Part shown: positions 1 through 7,738 of the stretch, piece after piece | Numbering within the stretch: position 1 is the stretch's first letter | Layout: each line of letters starts with the position of its first letter | NCBI GenBank assembly: GCA_036521875.1 | Contig: DATDGX010000141.1 | Location: 62,001 to 126,000, forward strand | Reading direction: 5' to 3' | From: DATDGX01 sp036521875 | Lineage (GTDB): Bacteria > Desulfobacterota > Binatia > Binatales > Binataceae | Length of the DNA: 64,000 nt | Notes under the pieces: generated by a model | What the model was told of the DNA's origin: nothing | What the model saw: the letters and a program-made list of their open reading frames with translations, nothing else | Databases searched by the model: none | Made by a program: the position numbers and the translations under genes

Positions 1-82
1 ACGAGTGGAGCCGCACAGACGATTCCTGCGTTGTTGATGAGTCCAAGGAGTCTCTCATGACCAAGCTTTCTTCCAATTTCTT

Positions 83-325
83 GTGCAGCAGTGTGAATCG
101 ACTGCAGTTCCCTGGTCGCTGTGGAAAGCGCTGCGAACTACCAATGCACTGGAGCGCATCAACGAGGAATTTCGCCGGCGCACCAAAACCCAGGCTTCAT
201 TACCGGGTGAGGACGCCGTGCTGCTGTTGCTGTACGGACTTCCGCGCAGTGGTCAGATCACGCTGCGCCGCATCGATGGTCGGCAAGACTTGCCCAGGCC
301 ACAGGCTCCGTTAAAAGCAGCGTAA
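83..325 (+). pseudogene. IS256-family transposase, C-terminal remnant
   Basis: About 80 codons matching the C-terminal end of IS256-type (mutator-like) transposases. The stretch LWKALRTTNALERINEEFRR, followed by RTKTQASLPGEDAVLLLLYG, is the conserved segment around the last catalytic Glu. The reading frame upstream of about position 110 does not continue the transposase: LQFP in another frame joins WSLWK in this one, which suggests a frameshift, and the rest of the gene is absent. No terminal inverted repeat was identified. The fragment is probably inactive and marks past insertion-sequence activity just upstream of the disrupted GFA gene. Confidence 0.75.
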
Positions 326-336
326 GGGGAAATTAA

Positions 337-429
337 TTGAATACGGTCATGGACCAACGCGTTGAAATGGAAGCCGCGTGCCACTGCGGCACGGTTTGCA
401 TCAGGGTGAAATTATCGGATGGTCTTAAA
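337..429 (+). pseudogene. GFA (Mss4-like) family protein, N-terminal part of split gene
   Basis: The first residues of a GFA/CENP-V-type zinc-binding protein (glutathione-dependent formaldehyde-activating enzyme fold), with CHCGTV followed by KLSDGLK. The family normally continues with TARRC(D/N)CSYCRRRGAV, but here the frame runs into unrelated sequence after codon LK at 424-429. The missing continuation lies at 1653-2009. Joining 429 to 1653 restores DGLK-TARRCNCSYC in frame, so this is the 5' part of one gene split by an insertion. The frame opens with TTG at 337 after an AGGGGA; ATGs at 349 and 367 are alternative starts. Confidence 0.8.
425..429. repeat. 5-bp direct repeat TTAAA flanking the insertion (left copy; right copy 1648-1652)
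   Basis: TTAAA occurs at 425-429 and again at 1648-1652, exactly where the two halves of the GFA gene break. Removing one copy and the DNA between them restores gat-ggt-ctt-aaa-acc-gcg-cgg (DGLKTAR), the expected family sequence. This fits a target-site duplication made during insertion, although a 5-bp match could also be microhomology used in end joining. Confidence 0.6.
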
Positions 430-745
430 TCGGGATTTACAGAACAGCTCACGGACGACTTGCTCGTCTTGAATTTCGGGAATGCGGTCGGATTGTTCAG
501 CGTGCCGTGTCTAGGCGAAATAGACGTCGTATCAGGTAAGTGCGACCGTAGAGACTTCGACCAAATGCTATTGGAGCTATGCGAAGTTGCGGCGGGCTTG
601 CCATTCGCCAGCCGGATCACAGGCGCTCTTCCATATGACCGGTCGGTAGTGGGTCAAGAGGCCATTCTTTATCATGCCTTCGTTTACCTTAGGGCGAAAA
701 CACAAGCGTCCCCCACGTGGATTGAAGCCGTGTTATCGTCTCTTC
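430..745 (+). pseudogene. truncated coding fragment, possibly restriction-associated (DUF2357-like)
   Basis: In-frame continuation of the GFA start into about 105 codons of unrelated protein, including DDLLVLNFGNAVGLF, DFDQMLLELCEVA and LPYDRSVVGQEAILYHAFVY. The look is that of an internal piece of a larger protein. It resembles DUF2357-type proteins associated with McrBC-like restriction loci, but that is recognition from memory and uncertain. The open frame runs to a stop at 819, yet the last 25 codons are only the antisense of the phosphotransferase 3' end. It lacks its own start and is not expected to be functional. Confidence 0.4.
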
Positions 746-750
746 ATGGC

Positions 751-1626
751 TCATCGTGCGACATCGAGCCCATAGCGCTCAAGTGCGGATCGCAACTCGT
801 TGAGCCAGTCCACCGCTAGTCGGCGACCATTCGGGAGTTTGTCGTCTCGATCCCAGCGCCACGTTGTAATCATCGCTAGCATAAGAACGTGACACTCGCG
901 GAGGAGTTGCCGATCAACACGTGGATAGTGCTCACTCACGCCGTCGGGAAACCAGGGCAACTCGACATGAGCGATGTCGAACTCGACAGGCCCACGGCAG
1001 CATGTCTCGAGGTCTATGAACAGCAGCCCTTTCTTCGTTCTGAGCAGGTTGCCTGGGTGCGGCTCGCCGTGCAGTAGCTGCTCGGGGGCGCCCCGGTCTC
1101 CGATCGCCCGCCTCAAACTTCGCAGAGTGTTTCTCAGTAGGTGGCGCTCGGCGTCAGGGAGCTCAGGAGTACGGTCGCGGCTCGCAACAAGCGATTGCGC
1201 TTCCGCAACTCGATCTGTGAAGTGTGGCGTCGCAATGTGGATATGTCGCATTCCGGCATGCAACCGCTCGAGAGCTCGCGCGTACTCAGCAGGCGCAACA
1301 TCTCGAGGCGGCACAGGTTCGTAGTAGGTCCACAGCGTGGTCGCGAAGCCGTCACGGACGTACACACCCGGCTCCACTCGAGGCTCAAGCGCCGCCACCG
1401 GGCTCTCGGTTTCCGCCAGTAGTTGGGCAAGCTTGACTTCGAACTTGGCCACCTGTCTATCCCCATGCAATACGTCCGCGACACGGGCAAGGACGTTACA
1501 AGGCAACAGGCGCACCGCGAGCCTGTTCGATGCATGAAGAACAATCGCGTCCTCGACCCTCAGTCCAAGCGCTGATGCACTCGACATTGCCGCACCCACC
1601 GCAGGCCGAATCTGTGACGTTTGCAT
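751..1626 (-). CDS. aminoglycoside phosphotransferase/choline kinase-family protein
   Basis: A 291-residue kinase-like protein of the APH family. The catalytic loop is LLHGEPHPGNLL (HG-D/E-x-x-x-x-N type) and the metal-binding segment is LFIDLETCCRGPVEFDIAHV, the APH equivalent of the kinase DFG region. The substrate cannot be read from sequence; antibiotics, choline, homoserine and other small alcohols are all known in the family. An AGAGGA ribosome site precedes the ATG, but the start lies only about 21 bp from the right edge of the insertion, so any original promoter was left behind. It is the only intact gene carried by the insertion. Confidence 0.8.
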   Translation of the reverse strand: MQTSQIRPAVGAAMSSASALGLRVEDAIVLHASNRLAVRLLPCNVLARVADVLHGDRQVAKFEVKLAQLLAETESPVAALEPRVEPGVYVRDGFATTLWTYYEPVPPRDVAPAEYARALERLHAGMRHIHIATPHFTDRVAEAQSLVASRDRTPELPDAERHLLRNTLRSLRRAIGDRGAPEQLLHGEPHPGNLLRTKKGLLFIDLETCCRGPVEFDIAHVELPWFPDGVSEHYPRVDRQLLRECHVLMLAMITTWRWDRDDKLPNGRRLAVDWLNELRSALERYGLDVAR

Positions 1627-1652
1627 AGGTCCTCTTTCAGATCTTAGTTAAA

Positions 1653-2009
1653 ACCGCGCGGCGGTGTAATTGCTCGTATTGCCGGATGAGAGGAGCAGTA
1701 GCGGTTTCCGCCGAAGCGGGAGACATTTTGTTCGACCGCGGCGAAGAGGCGCTGACGGTTTATCGATTCAACACCGGAGTGGCGGAGCACTATTTCTGCT
1801 CCAAATGCGGCATCTATACCCATCATCGGCGGCGCTCAAATCCTAATCAGTTCGGCGTCAACGCGGCGTGCCTCAAAGGCGTAAGCCCGTTCGATTTTGA
1901 CGAGGTGCCCGTGTTCGATGGGATTACTCATCCGAACGATCGGGCTGATGGAAGCTACCGGATTGTCGGATACTTGCGCTTTGTTCCGAGTGACCCGGTC
2001 CAATATTAG
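1653..2009 (+). pseudogene. GFA (Mss4-like) family protein, C-terminal part of split gene
   Basis: The remainder of the GFA protein whose first residues lie at 337-429. It begins TARRCNCSYCRMRGAVAVS, giving the CxxC zinc ligands, and continues with LTVYRFNTGVAEHYFCSKCG (the second zinc ligands) and YTHHRRRSNPNQFGVN, all standard for the family, then a normal C-terminus after about 118 codons. No start codon or ribosome site suits independent expression before the zinc motif; the ATG at 1686 falls inside it. Only the insertion breaks the gene, with no other frameshift seen, so the disruption looks recent. Confidence 0.85.
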
Positions 2010-2152
2010 CGAATTCTGTCCTTACCGACGCTAAATTGTTGAACGTGTAGGCGGGTGTCAATCTCGAGTGTTACTTAAGACGAGAACAGGCGGATACAAC
2101 CGATTTCACTTTTATCCTCTCATGTAATTCCAAAACATTTCTACGGTTTCGT

Positions 2153-2734
2153 TCATTGAAAGAATGGCGCGAGCATCTTGAGCAGCGCCGAAGTGAAGTC
2201 GCGCGCGGCGCGCACGCGATGGTCGGAGGTCGCGCAGACCAGGGCGGCCTCGCTGAGCGCACCGGCGATCAGGTGGCCTATCGCTGCCATCTCGCGCGCC
2301 GATAAGCGTGCGAGTGGCGTCCGCTCCACCGGCGCCTTCATCACGCCGCCGAAGGAGCGCGTGTCGATCTCGCGCCATTTCTCCCATCCGAGCACGGCGG
2401 GTCCGTCGATCAGCAGCACCTGGCGGAACTTATTGCCCGCGATTGAGGTGAGATACTTGAGCGTCCCCCGCTCAAAGCGGTCGAGGATGCTCTTGCCAGT
2501 AGCCGCGGTTGCCGCAACCTCAGCGGCCAGCGCCCCGGTCATCTGCTCGAAGACACGCTGGAAGATCTGCTCCTTGGATTCGAAGTGGTGATAGACGGCG
2601 CCCTTGGCCACGCCAGCGCGACTAGCGATATCGTCGATGCTGGTGGCGGCGAAACCGCGCGCGGTGAAGAGTTCGCTGGCCGCGCGGATAATAGCGGCGA
2701 TGGTGGAGGCGCGCCGTTGGGCCTGGCTGGTCAT
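2153..2734 (-). CDS. TetR/AcrR-family transcriptional regulator
   Basis: 193 residues. The N-terminal helix-turn-helix is typical of TetR: AASELFTARGFAATSIDDIA, then AGVAKGAVYHHFESKEQIF, at about residues 18-57. The C-terminal ligand domain is helical and does not identify an inducer. A purine-rich AGGGAGAAG precedes the ATG. The gene is divergent from the hydroxylaminobenzene mutase-like gene at 2824, and the 89-bp gap between them holds a palindrome inside a promoter-like sequence. It therefore probably represses that neighbour and itself. Confidence 0.9.
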   Translation of the reverse strand: MTSQAQRRASTIAAIIRAASELFTARGFAATSIDDIASRAGVAKGAVYHHFESKEQIFQRVFEQMTGALAAEVAATAATGKSILDRFERGTLKYLTSIAGNKFRQVLLIDGPAVLGWEKWREIDTRSFGGVMKAPVERTPLARLSAREMAAIGHLIAGALSEAALVCATSDHRVRAARDFTSALLKMLAPFFQ

Positions 2735-2751
2735 CTTCTCTCCCTATCCGA

Positions 2752-2780
2752 TTGACAAACAGACTCAGAGTCGATAAGTC
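2752..2780 (+). promoter_or_regulatory. candidate promoter with TetR operator palindrome
   Basis: TTGACA (2752-2757) and TAAGTC (2775-2780) are separated by 17 bp, a sigma70-like arrangement pointing toward the gene at 2824. The spacer contains the perfect inverted repeat GACTCAGAGTC (2762-2772). A palindrome between -35 and -10 beside a divergent TetR gene is a classic repressor position. The -10 match is weak and the assignment is inference. Confidence 0.45.
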
Positions 2781-2823
2781 TCTACTTACAAACCGTGGGT
2801 CGGTAATTTCGGAGACTATCACA

Positions 2824-3243
2824 ATGGCAACCCTTTCTTCGACACTGTGCTTCATGGGCGCGCTGCTCTTTATGCTCGGTCTGCTCACCGGCTTCGGCAT
2901 CCCGAGGTTCCGCAGCCCGCGTATAGGGCTGTCGGCGCATCTTGCGGCGATCGAAAGCGGCCTCGGTCTGATCGCCTTCGGGTTGCTGCTTCCGCATTTG
3001 GCGATCTCGACCGGATGGGCCGGCGCCATCGGCCATTCGCTGTGGATCTCGCTCTACGTGCAGTGGGTCGGGCTGCTATTCGCAGCGGTGTATGGCACCG
3101 GCAAGGTGTTCCCGATCGCCGGCGCAGGACTGGCGGCGAAAGTGTGGCAGGAAAACACCGCGCGCATCCTGATCTCGATTGGCGCGATGGGCAGCGCCGG
3201 AGCAGTCCTGGCGCTGCTTTCACAATGGCGCTGGGCCCCCTGA
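2824..3243 (+). CDS. hydroxylaminobenzene mutase-like membrane protein (HabB type)
   Basis: 139 residues with four hydrophobic segments. The pattern LLFMLGLLTG, IPRFRSPRIGLSAHL, VQWVGLLFAAVYGTGK and PIAGAG followed by WQEN matches small membrane proteins annotated as hydroxylaminobenzene mutases, which rearrange hydroxylaminobenzene to 2-aminophenol during nitroarene degradation. Many family members are untested, so the substrate is uncertain. The ATG at 2824 fits the family start; an in-frame start at 2752 would place codons in the promoter. Probably controlled by the divergent TetR protein. Confidence 0.7.
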   Translation: MATLSSTLCFMGALLFMLGLLTGFGIPRFRSPRIGLSAHLAAIESGLGLIAFGLLLPHLAISTGWAGAIGHSLWISLYVQWVGLLFAAVYGTGKVFPIAGAGLAAKVWQENTARILISIGAMGSAGAVLALLSQWRWAP

Positions 3244-3556
3244 CGCTGGCGAACCGGCGTCAGACCCACGGTAGGCAACCGCATGATGCGACGGATGAGC
3301 CATTCGCGAGAGCTTCCTGACGTATCCGCGAAATTGTAAGTGCCGATTGTCGCCAGGCTGAGCCCCCTGTCTACGCCGTATGATTATGCCGACTGCCGGA
3401 TTGTGCCGCGCGATCTACGCCGACTAGCCAGGGCCTTGTGCATTCAGCACCGCATTTCGGCATAATTCTCACGGCGGCGGCTGCCGCAAGATGCATCGGA
3501 TTCCCCGTTGCGCATCCTTGGTCGCTCAAACGACAGCGACGAATTTTCGTGAACCG
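3244..3556. other. intergenic, no gene recognised
   Basis: 313 bp between the membrane protein gene and the methyltransferase start. Open frames here are short and lack protein-like composition. The methyltransferase frame stays open upstream to 3491, but those codons show no family similarity. No clear terminator or structured RNA was seen. Confidence 0.5.
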
Positions 3557-4363
3557 ATGAGCAACGCCCCGAAAGCCGAACGTAAATACGAAGGTGCTGC
3601 GGAGTATTACTCGCGCTATCGCCCGCCGTATCCGACTGCCTTGGTAACAGTGCTCCGAGCAGCGTTCCGAATAGATGGAAGGGGCCAACTGCTCGACCTC
3701 GGATCGGGCCCGGGCTCGGTAGCGATTCCGGTTGCGCATCTTTTCGAGCGCGTGGTTGCTATGGATCCTGAGACCGACATGCTCAGGGAAGGAAGAACCG
3801 TAGCTGGCCGCGCCGGCATCGAGAACATTGAGTGGGTCTGCGGGAGTTCGGAGGATCTGTCTTCGAGCCTGGGAACGTTCCGACTGGTGACGATGGGTGA
3901 ATCGTTCCACCGGATGGATCGCCGGCGAACCCTGCAAGCGCTCTACGAACTGATCAACCTTGACGGAGGAGTTGCAATTCTGGGGCGCGGCATGCCGCTC
4001 CCTCTGCCCCCTATGACGCCTTGGCGTGCGGCTGTCAGTAAGGTCGTCCGGCACTACTTAGGCGAGATACCGTTGCCCTGGGATTATGAGCCGCCCCCGC
4101 CGGAGGAGCTTCACGAAGCATACTTGAAGCGCTCCCGCTTCAGAGAGCCGGTGCAGCACAGCGAGTTATTCGATGCGGAATGGACAGTTGAATCGATTAT
4201 TGGAAATCTTTACTCGATGTCGTTCTGCAATCGTAGGCTCCTTGGTGAGCGCGCGGCAGCATTCGAACGGGACTTGCGGAGCGCAATCCTGGCGGTCGAG
4301 CCCTCCGGCAATCTTCGCGGAGAACCGCAACAGTTTTTCGCTCTGATGGGGTTCAAGCGATAA
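3557..4363 (+). CDS. class I SAM-dependent methyltransferase
   Basis: 268 residues. After YYSRYRPPYP, the SAM-binding motif I is LLDLGSGPGS, followed by the acidic end of strand 2 (AMDPETDML) and a GGVAIL segment after the strand-4 region. The family includes small-molecule and cofactor methyltransferases, and the substrate cannot be deduced. The ATG at 3557 was chosen because homology begins there; the ribosome site is poor. Neighbours on both sides appear to be independent transcription units. Confidence 0.8.
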   Translation: MSNAPKAERKYEGAAEYYSRYRPPYPTALVTVLRAAFRIDGRGQLLDLGSGPGSVAIPVAHLFERVVAMDPETDMLREGRTVAGRAGIENIEWVCGSSEDLSSSLGTFRLVTMGESFHRMDRRRTLQALYELINLDGGVAILGRGMPLPLPPMTPWRAAVSKVVRHYLGEIPLPWDYEPPPPEELHEAYLKRSRFREPVQHSELFDAEWTVESIIGNLYSMSFCNRRLLGERAAAFERDLRSAILAVEPSGNLRGEPQQFFALMGFKR

Positions 4364-4671
4364 GACGGACGGGGTTCTGTCGCTTGGTCCAAGCCGCATT
4401 CCCACCGAAGCATCACGCATCAAGTGGTCTCGAATCAGGCTAGCACAGCAGGAGCCAGCCCCGGCACCCAAGGCGAGGTACACTACGGCTCTGCACGAGA
4501 CCGTCCATTTATGCCGAGTCCCGAATTATTCTGAACTTCCCCACGCCAGGGGTTGCGCCGATCGAACCGGGATGCGACGGGCGAAGAGTGTCGCCTCTGA
4601 TTCGCCTGCGATCTGATCCTCCGAAGCCAGTGTTCTTGCCTATCGTCTACACTTAAGCTGAGCGCCGCGGC
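4364..4671. other. intergenic, nothing recognised
   Basis: 308 bp between convergent genes (methyltransferase and FAD-linked oxidase). I see no coding frame with protein-like character, no strong hairpin-plus-T terminator and no repeat. Confidence 0.5.
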
Positions 4672-6537
4672 TCACAGCTTCGTGAAGCCGTCCGCGCTCC
4701 ACTGTTCCGAGCCAACTCCATTATGGACGAAGAACAGCCCGTCCGGGTCGTATTTTCTTTTGATTTCAGCGAGGCGAGAGTAATTGCTTCCCCAGTACGC
4801 TTGCTGCCATCGTTCCTCGAAGTAATTGCTCTCGCTCACGTACGCTCCCGTTTCCCCTGCAATGGCTCGAAGTTGATTCATGCATCGATCAATACGCTCC
4901 CCAGCTTTCCGGCCTGCCATAACCGATGGCTCATGCCCGGGAATTCCCGGATATGCGGGTCCCTGGCCGTCGCCCGCGATCGCCAGAGCGAAGGCGGTCA
5001 GCACGGCTGGATTCATTGCAGTGTCCTTCGCCCCGGCGATCGCGTCGGGTGGCGCTCCGGCCAGCCCCTTGTTGAAGTGCAGTTCGACACCGGAATACCG
5101 AGAGTTTGCAAACAACGCGTCGGCGAGACGCTGCTGCGCGTCATTCTCGAGCAGCGACGCGGGCAACCACAGCGACTCGAAACCCCAAATGAACCAGCCG
5201 ACCTGCCCCCCGTCTCCGGCCCACCACGCATCATTGGGTCCCGCGCCAGGCCGATGGTCGAAGTCGAAAATAGGCTGCTGATGCAAGTACACGAGGGCAT
5301 GATCAAACAATGCGATTAGGGGATTGGCATTTGGATTGGGAAAAGGCAATTCAGGCCAATGCTCTTTCCACCATTGCACGTCCCACCAGCGTCGCGCCGG
5401 TATGCTTCCGATAACCAGCCGCCCTTCAAGCGAATATGCGTGGGGCGAACGCGCCACCCAGTCCAGAAACGGCTGCCAGACTTCTTTTGCCTGCTCAGTG
5501 TCCAACCCCTGAGAAACCATGTTGATGACGAGCGTGTTGTCGGGCTTCACGTGGGCCTGCTCTCCCCAATGGTCGTTGAAGAGATGCTCCGCGTAGAAGC
5601 TCACGAACTCGCGGATCAAGCTCCGATATGCATCATCCGACGACGCTTTGATCGTGAAGTTGGCAGCGCCGAAGAACTCGGGAAGATCGTGAACACGCAC
5701 TGTCAATTTACTTATCACGCCGAAGCTGCCGCCTCCGCCGCCCTTGAGCGCCCAGAACAGATCGGGGTTAGTGGATGCGTTCGCGACGCGAATCTTGCCG
5801 TCGGCAGTGACTACTTCGGCTTCGAGCAAGCTCCCTGCGGCCAGACCATAGTGCTTCGAGAAACTGCCGAAGCCACCACCTTGAATCAGACCGGCCAAGC
5901 CTACTGTCGTGCATCCGCCACCCTGAACGTATTTTCCACCCCTGGTCGTAACCGCGTCGTATGCCTGCATCCCGATCGTTCCAGCGCCCAGCGTAACAGC
6001 CGGTTGCGGTTGAAGAGTATGCTCGCATCCCTGCGGAACGAATGCGGTATGCATCGCGATATCGTTCATGTGGCGGGTCCAAATCAGAAGCGAATCAGGC
6101 GCGTTGGACGTGCCCTGGTAGCTATGGCCGCCGCCCTTGACCACGAGGCGCAAGTCATTTTCGCGGGCAAAGTTTACCGCCGCCGCAATGTCCTGAGCGT
6201 TTCTTGCCGCGACCGCGTATACGCTTGGCTTGGTAGCCCATGCGTCGACCCATCCTAAGGTCTGCGTGAGCCCCGGCTGATCGCCGATGTAATATGGATT
6301 TCTCAGGTTCTTCGAGAGAAGCTCGGCTGCGGCGCGTGTCGGATCCGAGAGAGGAAAGTTTACCGGAATCAAATTTCCGCCGACTGCCTCATCGAGTTGC
6401 TTCCAGGCTGACTGCGATGGCCATGCGGCATCGGAAGGACGGCGCCGGCGGAAATTCGTACTCGCTAACAGGCGGCGCGGCAAAATCGGCAGGAGCGCCG
6501 CCATTCCAATTGCTTTCAAGAATGCTCTTCTGTTCAT
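4672..6537 (-). CDS. Tat-exported FAD-linked oxidase (berberine bridge enzyme-like)
   Basis: 621 residues. The N-terminus MNRRAFLKAIGMAALLPIL is a twin-arginine signal, so the enzyme probably folds with FAD before export. Residues about 110-290 form an FAD-binding domain of the PCMH/VAO type (LRLVVKGGGHSYQGTSN, VQGGGCTTVGLAGLIQGGGF, FWALKGGGGGSFGVIS). The C-terminus SNYFEERWQQAYWGSNYSRL followed by KYDPDGLFFVHNGVG is the BBE domain. Such enzymes oxidise alcohols, sugars or phenolic compounds. GGAAAGG precedes the ATG. It appears to be a single-gene unit. Confidence 0.88.
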   Translation of the reverse strand: MNRRAFLKAIGMAALLPILPRRLLASTNFRRRRPSDAAWPSQSAWKQLDEAVGGNLIPVNFPLSDPTRAAAELLSKNLRNPYYIGDQPGLTQTLGWVDAWATKPSVYAVAARNAQDIAAAVNFARENDLRLVVKGGGHSYQGTSNAPDSLLIWTRHMNDIAMHTAFVPQGCEHTLQPQPAVTLGAGTIGMQAYDAVTTRGGKYVQGGGCTTVGLAGLIQGGGFGSFSKHYGLAAGSLLEAEVVTADGKIRVANASTNPDLFWALKGGGGGSFGVISKLTVRVHDLPEFFGAANFTIKASSDDAYRSLIREFVSFYAEHLFNDHWGEQAHVKPDNTLVINMVSQGLDTEQAKEVWQPFLDWVARSPHAYSLEGRLVIGSIPARRWWDVQWWKEHWPELPFPNPNANPLIALFDHALVYLHQQPIFDFDHRPGAGPNDAWWAGDGGQVGWFIWGFESLWLPASLLENDAQQRLADALFANSRYSGVELHFNKGLAGAPPDAIAGAKDTAMNPAVLTAFALAIAGDGQGPAYPGIPGHEPSVMAGRKAGERIDRCMNQLRAIAGETGAYVSESNYFEERWQQAYWGSNYSRLAEIKRKYDPDGLFFVHNGVGSEQWSADGFTKL

Positions 6538-7002
6538 AAACCCCTTTCCAGAAGCTCTATTTTCCTCACGACGTGTGGGGCTGCCGGAGATCGACGGAGC
6601 AAGCGATATGCCGTTTGGCGAAACGGCGAGCGCGCCTCAGTTTGGCTGGGTTTTCGGGGTTAAGCGCTACCGCCTCGGATGCAGGCGATCAGATGCGCAG
6701 CAGTCGGTTTGCAGCACCCTGTGTCCTGCTTCCCGACCGCGGGCATGGCTGCCCGACAAGGGGCGCAACTTCGCAGTCATATCGGCATCGGCGCGCAGCT
6801 TGCGCTGGAACTCATGGGGGGTTGAACGGATAGCTGGCGTGACCCGAGATTCGTCTTGGATGCTTGTGTTTCACGATCGCAAATATGATCAACGCGATAA
6901 AAAAGAAGCCCAGCATTACGATTTCAATTTAGTCGTGAATCAGACTAGCACATCCGCGAAAAGCGATGACGCATGCGCGTCCGCCTTCGAAAAATCTACG
7001 CG
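6538..7002. other. intergenic region, 465 bp
   Basis: Lies upstream of the FAD-linked oxidase start and downstream of the DUF1697 gene stop, so it should carry the oxidase promoter; no convincing -35/-10 pair stands out. The only coding-like element is a possible 34-codon membrane peptide at 6812-6916. The other open frames look like noise. Confidence 0.4.
6812..6916 (-). CDS. possible small single-pass membrane protein (34 aa)
   Basis: A short frame starting ATG at 6916 encodes MLGFFFIALIIFAIVKHKHP and then a polar, Pro-ended tail. One hydrophobic helix followed by a basic stretch is the usual form of real small membrane proteins. There is no good ribosome-binding site, and a stop codon lies five codons upstream. 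It sits alone upstream of the FAD-linked oxidase on the same strand. It could equally be chance. Confidence 0.25.
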   Translation of the reverse strand: MLGFFFIALIIFAIVKHKHPRRISGHASYPFNPP

Positions 7003-7545
7003 TCAGGTTTTGGCGAGGGCGTCGAGTTTCAGGACCGTGTTCCAGTTGCGGCCGGTGCCACGAGTGCCGAGTTTCCGTTCGAGGAGCGCGTTGGTCAGGC
7101 GCGAGCGGCCGATGCCGTCAGGGTAAACGATGTAAAGTTGTTTGCCGTCCGCGGATAAGATTTCCGCGCCGGTGATGGCGGCGCGCAACGCTTCGATGTT
7201 TTTCGCGTCGGGCGCGTCCTTCAGAAACATGACGACCAGATGGCCGGGGTCGCTTGCGGCTTCGGCACGGTAGGGATTGTTCGTGACGATCGCCGTCAAT
7301 TCCTTTGCGCTGCGGATGAAGAAGTCGGTTTGAAGATCGAGGCGCTTGCTGACCTCCGACTCGAGCAAGCGTTCAAGCGCGGCGCCTGATCGCGAGTCGC
7401 TCCGGAAAATCAGATTGCCACTTTGCAACAGCGATCGTACGTCAACCAAACCGAGCTGCGTGAGAAGGTCGCGCAGGCCGCCCATCGCAACCTGCTGATG
7501 GCCGGCGACGTTGACGGCGCGAAGCAGAGCGATTCGGAGCGTCAT
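7003..7545 (-). CDS. DUF1697 domain-containing protein
   Basis: 180 residues of the DUF1697 family, whose function is unknown. The opening MTLRIALLRAVNVAGHQ and the segment VRSLLQSGNLIFRSD correspond to the family pattern (LLRGINVGG ... SGNVVF). The C-terminal ...RNWNTVLKLDAL is the usual ending (R-N-W-x-T). The start at 7545 was preferred over the longer frame to 7596 because family similarity begins at MTLR. It is transcribed on its own toward the FAD oxidase gene. Confidence 0.85.
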   Translation of the reverse strand: MTLRIALLRAVNVAGHQQVAMGGLRDLLTQLGLVDVRSLLQSGNLIFRSDSRSGAALERLLESEVSKRLDLQTDFFIRSAKELTAIVTNNPYRAEAASDPGHLVVMFLKDAPDAKNIEALRAAITGAEILSADGKQLYIVYPDGIGRSRLTNALLERKLGTRGTGRNWNTVLKLDALAKT

Positions 7546-7738
7546 CGATTCGGGCTCACTGGTTCGGACTCGGACTGTATCCCGAAGACACGCCATAAGC
7601 AGGCGGCCAAGCGCATCGTCTAGGACTGCTTGGCGGCGTGAGTTCTTTATAATAGTTATGTCCGCGATGCGCGGCGCGACCGGCGCGGCCGCCGCGTAAT
7701 TTCAGGAAACCGCACATATCAACTAAAGTGGCGAGCTG

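Larger units (their letters stand above)
430..1647. mobile_element. 1.2 kb insertion interrupting the GFA gene
   Basis: This segment separates the two halves of the GFA gene and is bounded by TTAAA copies. It holds a truncated plus-strand coding fragment (430 to about 745) and a complete phosphotransferase gene on the minus strand (751-1626). It encodes no transposase or integrase, and its ends (tcgggatttac on the left; ctaagatctgaaag as the reverse complement of the right) show no inverted repeat. It could be a non-autonomous element mobilised in trans, or foreign DNA captured by end joining. The boundaries are inferred from restoration of the interrupted protein. Confidence 0.65.

Noticed and set aside
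1..82. Upstream part of the IS256 transposase
   Set aside because: None of the three plus-strand frames before the conserved segment resembles the transposase core.
751..819. C-terminal end of the plus-strand frame begun at 337
   Set aside because: These codons are only the antisense of the phosphotransferase 3' end and need not be protein.
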